From a bacterium (GTDB lineage Bacteria; Auribacterota; UBA3054; JAAYZF01), in assembly GCA_012514975.1 (NCBI GenBank), contig JAAYZF010000080.1, positions 1 to 40,065 of the forward strand: 40,065 bases of DNA. Direction: 5' to 3'. Both the position numbers and the translations under genes were made by a program. This document shows positions 9,301 to 15,512 of the stretch, piece after piece. The notes under the pieces were generated by a model. The model was given only the letters and a program-made list of their open reading frames with translations. It searched no databases and was not told where the DNA came from. Every line of letters begins with the position of its first letter. Position 1 is the first letter of the stretch.

Positions 9301-12237
9301 GCGCGTGCCGCGCGCGCCGCTGGTGTAGCCTTGCGCATCAGCGTTGATCGCGCTGCCGGCGTCGACCGTGAGCGCGCCCGCGCTGATCGTCACGCCTGCG
9401 CCAGCCCATGCGCCGTTCACCATGCCCGTCGTGCTCCTGCCCTTCAGCACCATGGTCGATGACTGCGTAACGTGAATCAGCCCGTTGACGTTGATGACCG
9501 AGCCGCCGCCGATGATGAGCGTTGCGCCGTTCTCCACCGTGAGCGCGCCGAGCGCCATTGCCGTGTCATCGTCAAGCACGTAGTTCTGCATCACCCGCAG
9601 ATGCATGTCGCCGACCGAGGTGTCGTAGAAGGCTATCGTGCCGACCGCGCCCGGCCGCGTCGTTCCACCCGACACGGTCGAGTTCGTGAACCCCGTGAAA
9701 TCCTCTGTCGCGTAATACACGGCGATGCGCCCGCCGCCGCCCGAGCCGGCATAGGGCGTCCCATCGCCGCCGTTGGCAGTGAAGCGTCCGCCGCCGTTCA
9801 GCGTTGCCGTGCGCACATAGATCGACCCGCCCGCGCCGCCTCCGCAGTCGTGCGCAGTCCCATTCCCGCCGTTGACGCTGATGAGGCCGTCGAGCAGAAG
9901 CGTGTCGGCCACGCTCAGGATGATCGCGCTGCCGCCGTGGCCTGTCGGCGTGCCTTCGTCGCCGCAGCCGCCGCCGGAGCCAAGGTCAATGGGATGGTAC
10001 TGCGAGCCGTACGTCACACCGCCCAGCCCGTCGGCTCCGTTGCCGCCCACGCCGCCATACCCGCCGCCGCCGCCGCCGCTGCCAAAGCCGCGCGCGCCGC
10101 CGCCAAGGCCGCAGCCTGCCGTGCCATGGGCGGTCGAGCGATAGCCTTGTGCGTCGCCGTGCATGCGCGAGCCGGCGCTGATGGTCACATTGCTCGCGCT
10201 GATGACCACGCCGGCGCCGAGCCAGTTGCTGTTGACCATCTCACCGGCATGCCGCCCACCGCAGATCATCGTCGCATTCGAGCCCGTCAGAGAGAGCGAC
10301 CGGGCGACCGTCATTGTCGACCCGCCGCCAACGAACAGCGTGCCCGCGGCAGCCACGGTGATGTCGCCCGCGGTGATGAGCGAGCTTGCCGCGAGCTCGA
10401 CCGAGGCCGTCAGCGGCGCGCCGGCAATGCCGGCCGTCAGGCTCTCGAGCGTCACGACCGAGCCAGTGCCGTAGTCAAACCGGTACGACGGCACGAGCAG
10501 GTGATACTTGCCCGCGCCGAGCGCTGTGTTGAAGAAGCCCAGCGTGCCCGCCTGGCCGTTTCGGCTCAGCGCCCCGCCCGCGCTGGCCGAGTTCGTGAAG
10601 CCGCTGAACGATCCTGTTTCATAGTACACCGCCACACGGCCACCCGAGCCCGCGCCGGCATAGGGCGTGCCGTTGCCGCCGTTCACGCTGAAGCGGCCTG
10701 CGCCGGCAAGCGTCTTCGTATGCACGAGGATCGAGCCGCCCGAGCCGCCGCCGCAATCGTTCGCCGTCCCATTGCCGCCATTGGCGCTGATGACGCCGTC
10801 GAGCGTCAGCGCGCTGCCGACATCAAGGATGATCGCACCGCCGCCATGCCCCGTGGGCGTGCCTTGATCACCGCACCCACCGGCGGAGCCAAGGTCGGCG
10901 GGGAACTCGGACGAACCGTACACGCCGCCGCCGATGCCATCCGCACCGTCGCCGCCGCGGCCGCCATACCCGCCTCCGCCTCCGCCACTGCCAAAGCCCC
11001 TCGCGCCGCCGCCCGGCCCGTTGCCCCGCGTGCCGAGGCCGGCGCTCGTGTAGCCCTGCGCATCAGCGCTCATCACGCAGTTCGTGTCGATGACGATGCT
11101 TCCCGCGTTGATCGTCACGCCCACGCCGGCCCACGCGCCGCTCACCATGCCCGCTGCGTCCCTGCTTTGCAGAATGATGCTCGACGATTCCTTGACATGA
11201 ACCAGCCCGTTGACCGTGATGACCGAGCCGCCGCCGATGGTGAGCGTTGCGCCATTCTCCACATCGAGCTCTCCGAGCGTCAGCATCGTGTTCTCATCCA
11301 TCACATAATTCTGCGTGATGCGCATGATGCCGTTGCTGACTGACGTGTCGACGAACGTGATCGTGCCGACAACGCCCGGCCGCGTGCTGCCGGCCGACAC
11401 CGTCGAGGTGTCGAACCCGGTGAAACTCTCCGCGCCGTAGTACACCGCGATGCGTCCGCCGCCGCCCGCGCCGGCATAGGGTGTCCCGTTGCCGCCGTTG
11501 GCCGTGAAGCGCCCGCTGCCGTTCAGCACCGCCGTGCGCGCGTAGATCGAGCCGCCCGCACCGCCTCCGCAGTCGTGCGCAGTGCCGTTCCCGCCGTTCG
11601 CAGTGACCGTACCGTCGAGCGTGAGCACGCTGCCAACAGTGAGGTTGATCGCGCCGCCGCCATGCCCGGTGGGTGTGCCCTCGTCGCCACAACCGCCGCC
11701 CGAGCCAAGGCCAACCGGCTGGTACTGCGAGTCGCATGTTCCGCCGCCCGCGCCATCCGCACCATCGCCGCCGCGGCCGCCGTGCCCGCCGCCACCGCCG
11801 CCGCTGCCATACCCGCGCGCGCCGCCGCACGGCCCGTTGCCCCGCGTGCCGAGCCCGGCGCTCGTGTACCCTTGCGCATCAGCCGAAATGCGCGACAGCG
11901 CCGACACGGTCACCGTGCCCGCGTTGATCACGACGCCCGCGCCGGCCCACACGCCGCTCACCATCCCCGTCCGGTTCTTCCCCTGGCACAGCACCGTCGT
12001 GTTGCTGCCGGTGACGATGAACGTGCCTGACACGTCAACCGTCGAGCCGCCCGCGATGGACAGCGTCGCACCGTCCTGCACGGTGAGCGAGCCGAGCACA
12101 TAGGTTTCCTCAGCCCACGCCGAGTTCGTGGCAACCACGACCGCGCCGTTCGTCACGTCGCCAACAGCGCTACGCGGCAGAAATGCATAGAGGAATGCGA
12201 ATGCGACAAACAGCAGCACATGACGCACAGGCTTCAT
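328..12237 (-). CDS. Giant secreted multidomain surface protein (~3969 aa)
   Basis: The start is Met10 of the ORF-track entry, because AGGAGGTG lies just upstream and a signal peptide (MKPVRHVLLFVAFAFLYAFL) follows directly. Approximate order: five glycine-rich modules with GYGSGGGGGG-type cores near residues 140, 414, 717, 987 and 1261; extracellular linker domains with Asp-rich loops (DSNMDGNQ, DTNGDGAQ) around 1550-1700; a right-handed beta-helix about 1745-1880; a CARDB domain about 1950-2060; a run of carboxypeptidase-regulatory-like beta domains about 2460-3230; a Lys/Glu- and Tyr-rich helical block about 3260-3490; a Pro/Gly-rich hinge (PDPPPNPPNPPGP); a DUF11-like domain about 3540-3700; an Ig/FN3-like domain; and a ~150-residue C-terminal domain ending VPVEIIEP. 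No catalytic motif and no PEP-CTERM or LPXTG tail is visible. The domain set fits a cell-surface adhesive or structural protein; the exact role is unknown. Confidence 0.85.
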   Translation of the reverse strand: MKPVRHVLLFVAFAFLYAFLPRSAVGDVTNGAVVVATNSAWAEETYVLGSLTVQDGATLSIAGGSTVDVSGTFIVTGSNTTVLCQGKNRTGMVSGVWAGAGVVINAGTVTVSALSRISADAQGYTSAGLGTRGNGPCGGARGYGSGGGGGGHGGRGGDGADGAGGGTCDSQYQPVGLGSGGGCGDEGTPTGHGGGAINLTVGSVLTLDGTVTANGGNGTAHDCGGGAGGSIYARTAVLNGSGRFTANGGNGTPYAGAGGGGRIAVYYGAESFTGFDTSTVSAGSTRPGVVGTITFVDTSVSNGIMRITQNYVMDENTMLTLGELDVENGATLTIGGGSVITVNGLVHVKESSSIILQSRDAAGMVSGAWAGVGVTINAGSIVIDTNCVMSADAQGYTSAGLGTRGNGPGGGARGFGSGGGGGGYGGRGGDGADGIGGGVYGSSEFPADLGSAGGCGDQGTPTGHGGGAIILDVGSALTLDGVISANGGNGTANDCGGGSGGSILVHTKTLAGAGRFSVNGGNGTPYAGAGSGGRVAVYYETGSFSGFTNSASAGGALSRNGQAGTLGFFNTALGAGKYHLLVPSYRFDYGTGSVVTLESLTAGIAGAPLTASVELAASSLITAGDITVAAAGTLFVGGGSTMTVARSLSLTGSNATMICGGRHAGEMVNSNWLGAGVVISASNVTISAGSRMHGDAQGYRSTAHGTAGCGLGGGARGFGSGGGGGGYGGVGGNGADGLGGVTYGSQYHPIDLGSGGGCGDEGTPTGHGGSAIILSVADTLLLDGLISVNGGNGTAHDCGGGAGGSIYVRTATLNGGGRFTANGGDGTPYAGSGGGGRIAVYYATEDFTGFTNSTVSGGTTRPGAVGTIAFYDTSVGDMHLRVMQNYVLDDDTAMALGALTVENGATLIIGGGSVINVNGLIHVTQSSTMVLKGRSTTGMVNGAWAGAGVTISAGALTVDAGSAINADAQGYTSGARGTRGNGPGGGARGYGSGGGGGGYGGNGGNGADGEGGRPYGSGELPTDLGSGGGCGDEGTPTGHGGGAIILNIDAALTLDGAISANGGNGTPNDCAGGSGGSILVRTETLAGSGTFSATGGAGTPYAGAGGGGRVAVYFASSSFQRFTNCTTATGSPRVGATGTIAFFDTSVSSNRMFVYENFVFPQDAKPTFGTVTLDDAATMTIGGGAIIRTYGDFTLAGSNCAVYCLSKNRSAKVNDLWAGKGVRIAASNITVDAGSCISADGLGYTINGLGQQGCGPGGGARGYGSGGGGGGYGGAGGAGAQGAGGAPYGSPDLPADLGSAGGAGDEGTATAHGGGAIMLIANGGMRIDGVVSANGANGVPNDVAGGSGGSLLLSADSLSGTSMITSAGGNGTPYAGAGGGGRIAAYCPAVSFAQSNMLVAGGETRTGEWGTVVITNAPAFLWDTDLDLCHDIEQIGWVVLGMNAYDVVADVTASRNGQTTAIATGAPAYEGISFDTRALADGVYELRVVLRDRVTGVVAGELVRTILVNNSVAWHSGAVTTNETWSAGRVHVVERDAIVSSGARVTVAQDAVVKFAPGTRIVVATGANLDAFGTNEHPVVMTSLRDDAAGGDSNMDGNQSVPQAGDWYGIGIEGTGAFNHNEFVELRYLLTAHAGTLSGSETWLGGYLHRITGDVTVPDGSTLTIEPGAVVKFDSLKNLVVNAGGTLAARGTAAQPIVFTSVNDDSIGGDTNGDGAQSAPAPGDWATIFINGGAGHFDHVSILYGAGTGGGYAWGAGALRTSGGAVLSMANSLVRAAIYEGIHCTGGGAVTISNTVITDTDRAINADGAVVKIVNCTLDNNRIGLRPHGGTINIHNSIISRSAQIAVEGANIIRYCDVWSATNNNGSFTPGVNGNISADPRFRNADAGNYQLNFGSPCIDAADGTIAPPADFMGAPRYTDPRSPHTGVPAPGGAYADIGAFEFVENAESPYDLIVEEVNGPADIAAGGTAVVSWVVRNIGSIAVSGSWHDVIALSPVSPGTWDETHAAGEALSSAVLGPNKTEAFTAIVRVPGGTEGEWRWQVKTNARGEVFEGRNAYNNTTEAAAPSLLTVPALAVGSSIPGVYAGVNEPSWFKVPVAVTQNVTVVLDSAMTNGVCRIYAGYDRMPSVSHFDARSSAFNEPDARIGLSGAAQARTGYLLLMPEALGDSPVFILSAEATGFALSRVLLARAGNAGRATVPLEGGGFAPGMSVRLESGAGQIIASEVTIADATLALAAFDLHGAAPGIYSVVATLDGASSALPNAFTVATGTGGRLMIHTSVPANVRVGRPFTGYLTYGNDGDADISSPLLILRATQGSVQFRQLGDPGAFAQSLSYLGVAQDNPLPAVLRPGSSYTIAFEAKTLGVGAYYVRVSPIPTNDTVAMDYAALYAAITPANPHPLWASAWQYVVSECGPLRGTYVSGLGGAATRAKSFGLDLLSERDILGFMMREADEAVQDAVVRGTVYLGDTNHPLGNVLVLLKDTNEFSTNVYATAAWYDGTFGIRGVQAGAYSLGIDGYEPDEVLHVSVSAPVQGLVAVVSSPVARVSGFVCGDADGRGVLGAVVAARDSVGGRSYHGSAGTNGEYEIRLPGGAYVIDAGAEGWAPAASRGVALSPGQSMVQSFTLVRGATITGAVTISGGGVATNAQVGAMPLALGADWGAWYGGTVAAGDSGAYALGGLIPGTYSVAAMQPGYGSSLPTNIVVSAYTDRLVVDLVLSPGYVLQGTVADADTDAAIAGATVTADAGAFDRALQHTDAAGQFLFGGVPGGLNTVCAAASGYVPSTLDILITSALATVTIDLAPLGSVHGHVSAAGQPLPGMTARLWLQDNAVAETTTDAQGSYVIDGLGDGQYRITMGATPGPVLASHLFTISSAKRHVLYDLEMTNATLITGVVFAPGAAATLADASVYLVKGGDVVATAFSGATGAYTFAVLESGAFSIHAVSGDTIFPPRTNVMVASGQHLSGQDFTAQGDSLDVTVTQSGPPAPISNALVTIRALCDPTSNTLFVSKLTGESGACSFVHVPAGEYRVTAMAEGWAYTQRVAAVSGGAALAIVLEPERSVYGSVLSNASGIANAIVSAASARDGEIISTSGDDAGAYAMPSLPAGVFDVAAVAGDGYVTGLSTNLDTTAYSGLQRNFVLVPGPGAAISGRMVDAQSNAVASALISLKTAAGVAVAITASGGDGAFALRGCPGGTFTLCVCADGYAALRQQITVSAGVAQADCVFDLAQPIAFALWEEEPSAASASMRAGSGSASRFTISWLGFTYGVEDPKVIEDSFNPDQYDFRDAYFRAYEADRICNGVFEAYQECAAAEAQMDRAMKAWKLIYDKLKRENAQNVQDVLWKSAKLAYNIWSFAKGVANLYNVLKSDPSFFVKYPSFQRMFEDVGMQARLSYSHIKNMQPGNILNTLKYVGSQWSGMLTLMKNTLYGSQGQLPVSIAFRINKLISTGIGVTDLLDACKNMNMELADNCFHYLRQQQHWLDALRALHYAYAKLNGAIADCKTGDDNWPDPPPNPPNPPGPVDGGGGGSNAGGDPNDKITVGFGPQGWIRPGDTILYTVHYENVPTATAPAAVVLVTDKLDARLDGSTLCLGQLGFNNVDVALPARITSFKGRADVSTDPNPVDISAGFASETNTLSWRMASVDPVTGGDPEDPLAGFLPPNTTNRIGEGYVTFTIRPKPGLVTGDVITNWARIIFDYNEFMDTPAAVNTIDATAPLSAVASLPDVVRTQTFRVSWAGSDAGSGIASYDVLVSVDGGPFAPWLEQTTNTSAFFTGEFERFYAFYSVARDNVGNIEAAPATADTLAYLLLTVVSEDGGIWKYKHRRKVDVLVGKKIIPQLEAFFANNWRIGMAALDAQTVTNFSGPFRMAGKGASLRKWQYKPAKGAVKDAKIVYVSGKKVNRLVYKMWAPMLATNMVYITPPTNVMMSAGAAGGAVTNNLLGFVLVRGDPGKTTGWQRLVPVEIIEP
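8050..11990 (-). repeat. Five ~0.8 kb internal repeats encoding glycine-rich modules
   Basis: Within the giant gene, five homologous modules of about 270 residues recur, with glycine cores near 8453, 9275, 10085, 10995 and 11815. Each reads in order: an AWAGAGV-like strand, DAQGYTS, a poly-Gly run, a GSGGGCGDEGTPTGHGGGA-like segment, ANGGNGTP, AGAGGGGRIAVYY and a closing FDTS. The step between the second and third copies is about 110 bp longer because an extra beta segment (YRFDYGTGSVVTLESL) is inserted. The last copy is the most diverged: it has GDEGTATAHGGG and lacks the CGDEG cysteine. Confidence 0.85.
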
Positions 12238-12292
12238 GGAACACCTCCTACGGCACCTGCACACAGGATGGGATACTCAACGCAACAGCACT

Positions 12293-12321
12293 AGTATAGC
12301 GCGCGAATCAGCGGATGTCAA
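12293..12321 (-). promoter_or_regulatory. Sigma70-type promoter of the giant gene
   Basis: On the minus strand TTGACA (12321-12316) is followed by a 17-nt spacer and TATACT (12298-12293). The predicted transcript would start near 12286, leaving a leader of about 50 nt with AGGAGGTG before the ATG at 12237. Confidence 0.85.
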
Positions 12322-12330
12322 ATCCCAGTC

Positions 12331-12366
12331 CAAATCTGTTGCGCAGACGACCGCGCAGCAGATTTG
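12331..12366. repeat. Inverted repeat upstream of the giant-gene promoter
   Basis: CAAATCTGTTGCGC and GCGCAGCAGATTTG form a 14-bp stem with one G-T wobble and an 8-nt loop. It ends 9 bp upstream of the -35 box. A closely similar hairpin stands just upstream of the promoter of the lipoprotein/C25 operon (21855-21885). No gene ends into this site, so an operator role is as plausible as a terminator role. Confidence 0.6.
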
Positions 12367-12528
12367 AGAGCCGGGCAGGAGGCGCGTGGGCCTGCGGCAA
12401 CACTGCGTCGGCATAGGGGCGCGCGACGGGCAGCAGGCCGCGACTGCAGTCGTGGCCACCCGCCGCGTCAAGGTGTCAGCATGCATGCTCAGCCCGTATA
12501 TCGGAATCTCATCCCACGTGATGCACGC

Positions 12529-12557
12529 TTGACTTTTCGGCCGCAAGCTAGTATATT
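12529..12557 (+). promoter_or_regulatory. Sigma70-type promoter of the Ig-repeat gene
   Basis: TTGACT, a 17-nt spacer and TATATT, immediately followed by ATAATG. The predicted start of transcription near 12564 leaves a leader of about 50 nt to the ATG at 12614. Confidence 0.8.
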
Positions 12558-12613
12558 ATAATGTACCTTCAAGCGGTGCACCGGTGTACGATAACCATCT
12601 GCCAAGGACGTCC

Positions 12614-15301
12614 ATGAGTACGCTTCATCCCCTCGCAATCGCCAGCACTGTGCTTGTTGCCTGCTCGCTTCCTCTCTGGGCCGATCCTTCCGGCGCCCTG
12701 CATCCGCCGCAGGCGAAACTCTATGTCTCGCCTTCAGCAGGCTATCTTACCACGCAGCCCTCGGTCATGATGTCCATCCACCTCTACGGCGGTGCAACGT
12801 CGGAAGTGCAGATCACCGTGAACAGCATTCCCGTCGCGCCGACCAACGGCATGTACCGCTGCACCGCGGCACTCGAGCCGGGCACGAACACGTTCGCCGT
12901 GCTCGCCTCGACGGCAGCCGGCCCGATCGCGTCGCAAGACGTCTGGTATGTCCGCGTGGCCGCATACGGGCGCGACACCAATGCGCCGACGCTGACAGTC
13001 ACCGTGCCTGACGACAGCCTTGTGACGCCTGAAGCATCGGTGCGCGTTGCCGGAACGGCATCTGATGACTCCGGGTTCGTCGGCGTGTTCGTCAGAGGCG
13101 CCTACGCCGGCGGCGAGGCATTCGAGGCGGATGTGCCCGTGTGGATAGGCACAAACACCATCGACATTTTTGCGGTCGACCCGTGCGGGAACAGGGCGCA
13201 TGTGCGCCGCGCGGTTGTCCGCTTCATCCCGCCGCCCGTCGATGTCGCCCCGCCGGTCATCGTGAACATTGGCCCCAAGAGCGGATACGTGAGCCGGCAG
13301 GAAGCCGTGCGCATGTGGATGAGCGTGACGGACGACGTCGGGGTCGCCAGCGTGACGGTGAACGGCGATGCGGCAGCGTACTCGGGCGCCTGGGTCTACA
13401 CTGCGCTGCTCGCGCAAGGCACGAACACGTTCGACGTGGTCGCCACGGACAAATCCGGCAAGACCGCCGCGCAGTCGGTCTGGTATCTTCGCTACACGCC
13501 GCCTCCGCGCGATACCAATGCCCCTGTGCTCACCGTCGAGGCGCCCGAGGACCTGCTCGTAACGTCCAACGCGTCATGCCTCGTCGCCGGCACTGCCGTT
13601 GACGACTCGGGCATCGCGCTCGTGTACGTAAACGGCAGGCTTCTCGGCACGAATGACTTCGCGGGCTCGCAGCAGCTCTGCATCGGAACGAACACAATCA
13701 CCATCCATGCGCGCGACCTCGCGGGCAACATGGCAAAGGACTTCCGCCGCGTCATCCGCGTCTACGTGCCCGAGCCGGACGTGACGCCGCCAACCGTGCG
13801 CGTCCATCCGGAAAGCGGCCATGCAACCATGATGCCCACGGTGCTCATGAGGATCAGCGCATGGGACAATCGCGGCATCGCGGGCGTCACAGTCAACGGC
13901 GCGGCGGCGGTGCAGAGCAACGCGCTGTGGCTCTACACAGCCGTGCTCGCACCCGTGTCCAACATCTTCGAGGTCATCGCCGCGGACACGAGCGGGAACA
14001 ACGCGACACAGAGCGTGCTCTATCTCTACTTCAACCTCCCGCTGCGCGAGACGAATCCCCCGGTGCTCAACGTCACCGCGCCCGCGGACTGGCTCGAGAC
14101 GCCTGACCGCGTGGTGAGAGTCCAGGGCACCGCGTCGGACGACTCGGGCCCGGTGACCGTCTATATTAGTGGTGTCTCAGCAGGCACGTTCGCCTTTGAC
14201 AGGGAAATGCCTCTGCGCCCGGGTACGAACATCTTCACCATCATCGCGCGCGATGTGTTCGGCAACTGGGCCCGCGAGGTGCGCCGCGTGATATGCGCAT
14301 ACGATGGGCCGCCGACGCTAGCCATCCTCAACACGGACCTGCCGCAGGCGATTCTGGGAAGGTATTACAAGGCCGTGTTAGCCGCAACAGGCGCGGTTGG
14401 CCAGGTGCGCTGGAGAATCACTGATGGCGCGCTGAGCACAGGGCTCGTCTTCATGGCCAACGGGTACATCTACGGCGCGCCGCGCGAAGCAGGCTCGTTC
14501 CCCTTCACCGTCGAGGCGAGCGACTGGTGCCAGACGGCGTCGGCGTCATTCGTCCTTGCCGTAGTGCCCGCGCCGACGAATCCGCACATCGCGAGAACGT
14601 TTTGCGTCGACGGCGCCAGGGCGGCGCCGTACAGCGCCGCGCTCGCGCTCGGCGGCATCAGTGACGCATCGGCATGGACGTTCAGGTCGATTGATCCACT
14701 CCCGCCGGGTATGGCGCTCAGGCAGGACGGCATGATTGAGGGCACACCGTCCGTGCCGGGCGATCACACGATCGCCATGGCGGCGGAGGGGCCTGAAGGC
14801 ACTGCGCGCGGTACAGTGTCACTCCGCGTGGCGGACAGGGCGCAGGACGAACTTGCCGATGTCACGATCCGTTCCATTCGCGCCAGGTGTGGAAGGAAGA
14901 ACTGGATGACGGTGGTCCTGACGTTCACGGCGCCGCTCGATGACGATCCCGGCGCAGGCCCCTGGGCGGTCGGCGTCGGCAACGCAAGCATGACGTTCAC
15001 TCCGCGCGCGTTGCGCGGCTGGGCCGGCGCGTTCCGTTTCTGCGCGCCCGCGGCCTGCGAGCAAGGCGCGAGCGCATGCGGCTGCGCGTACCAGGCTGAC
15101 GATGGCACCGTCAGACTCGCGGTCACAATGTCCGGCGCACAGCTTGCCCGCGCGCTCGGCGTCGATCGTGACGGCGGCACGGCGCCCGCTGCGCTGCCCA
15201 TCGAGATCAACGTCAACGGCCGCATCGGCCATGGCAGCGCCGCCGTCCGGGCCGTTGCGCGCCCCGGCCGGAGCGTGCGGCTGAAGACTGTGGCGCGGTA
15301 G
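12614..15301 (+). CDS. Secreted protein with tandem Ig-like repeats
   Basis: The start at the internal ATG (MSTLHPLAIAS) is preferred over the longer ORF because AAGGA lies 6 nt upstream and a signal peptide ending near PLWA follows. Two alternating beta-domain types repeat about three times through residues 30-570. One carries phrases like VTVNG, GTNTF and VWYLR; the other carries TVPDDSLVTPEA, GTASDDSG and GTNTI.I.A.D..GN. Both are typical of bacterial Ig-like modules. Two putative-Ig (He_PIG-like) domains follow: GRYYKAVL...GAPREAGSF and YSAALAL...GTPSVPGDH. A C-terminal domain with several Cys (CACQ/CGCAY-type spacing) and a basic end closes the ~895-residue protein. No catalytic site or sorting tail is visible. 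A surface-binding or scaffold role is inferred from the domains. A strong terminator follows the gene. Confidence 0.85.
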   Translation: MSTLHPLAIASTVLVACSLPLWADPSGALHPPQAKLYVSPSAGYLTTQPSVMMSIHLYGGATSEVQITVNSIPVAPTNGMYRCTAALEPGTNTFAVLASTAAGPIASQDVWYVRVAAYGRDTNAPTLTVTVPDDSLVTPEASVRVAGTASDDSGFVGVFVRGAYAGGEAFEADVPVWIGTNTIDIFAVDPCGNRAHVRRAVVRFIPPPVDVAPPVIVNIGPKSGYVSRQEAVRMWMSVTDDVGVASVTVNGDAAAYSGAWVYTALLAQGTNTFDVVATDKSGKTAAQSVWYLRYTPPPRDTNAPVLTVEAPEDLLVTSNASCLVAGTAVDDSGIALVYVNGRLLGTNDFAGSQQLCIGTNTITIHARDLAGNMAKDFRRVIRVYVPEPDVTPPTVRVHPESGHATMMPTVLMRISAWDNRGIAGVTVNGAAAVQSNALWLYTAVLAPVSNIFEVIAADTSGNNATQSVLYLYFNLPLRETNPPVLNVTAPADWLETPDRVVRVQGTASDDSGPVTVYISGVSAGTFAFDREMPLRPGTNIFTIIARDVFGNWAREVRRVICAYDGPPTLAILNTDLPQAILGRYYKAVLAATGAVGQVRWRITDGALSTGLVFMANGYIYGAPREAGSFPFTVEASDWCQTASASFVLAVVPAPTNPHIARTFCVDGARAAPYSAALALGGISDASAWTFRSIDPLPPGMALRQDGMIEGTPSVPGDHTIAMAAEGPEGTARGTVSLRVADRAQDELADVTIRSIRARCGRKNWMTVVLTFTAPLDDDPGAGPWAVGVGNASMTFTPRALRGWAGAFRFCAPAACEQGASACGCAYQADDGTVRLAVTMSGAQLARALGVDRDGGTAPAALPIEINVNGRIGHGSAAVRAVARPGRSVRLKTVAR

Positions 15302-15322
15302 ATGCGATCGGGTGGATTGTTC

Positions 15323-15360
15323 ACAGCGCGGCAGGGCTGCCTGCCGCGCTGTTCTTTGTT
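15323..15360 (+). terminator. Intrinsic terminator of the Ig-repeat gene
   Basis: A 12-bp perfect stem (ACAGCGCGGCAG / CTGCCGCGCTGT) with a 6-nt loop is followed by TTCTTTGTT. It lies 21 nt after the stop codon. Confidence 0.9.
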
Positions 15361-15388
15361 GCGTGCCCTGTTCTGACGCGCATGCGCA

Positions 15389-15452
15389 GTGCGGCCTGCC
15401 GCGCAGGCAATGGAGGGCGGCCGTACTCGGCCGCCGCGGTGCGGCCTGCCGC
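15389..15452. repeat. GC-rich direct and inverted repeats between convergent genes
   Basis: GTGCGGCCTGCCGC occurs at 15389 and again at 15439, 50 bp apart. Between the copies lies a perfect hairpin, GGCGGCCG-TACT-CGGCCGCC (15416-15435). It sits past the 3' end of the sulfatase and may terminate its transcript on the minus strand, although no T-tract is present. Confidence 0.55.
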
Positions 15453-15512
15453 ACGGGCAACCGGCAGGCGCGTACGCCTTCCCTCCAGACGGCGACAGGC
15501 GCCGCTCCTGGG

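Larger units (their letters stand above)
12265..12613. other. Divergent intergenic region with two promoters and three palindromes
   Basis: This gap between the giant gene and the Ig-repeat gene holds a promoter for each (listed separately) and an imperfect inverted repeat next to the left promoter. It also holds two perfect 12-bp palindromes: CGACTGCAGTCG at 12441-12452 and AGCATGCATGCT at 12478-12489. The palindromes could be operators; this is inference. I see no small gene here. Confidence 0.5.

Noticed and set aside
6463-9462. Plus-strand 999-aa ORF (and 9472-11343)
   Set aside because: It is the antisense shadow of the glycine-rich, high-GC giant gene: Arg/Ala/His-biased, with no start signal and no recognisable domain.
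8050-11990. Mycobacterial PE-PGRS-like gene
   Set aside because: The glycine-rich modules lack a PE domain and are embedded in a signal-peptide protein with beta-helix and CARDB domains, so the likeness is only in composition.
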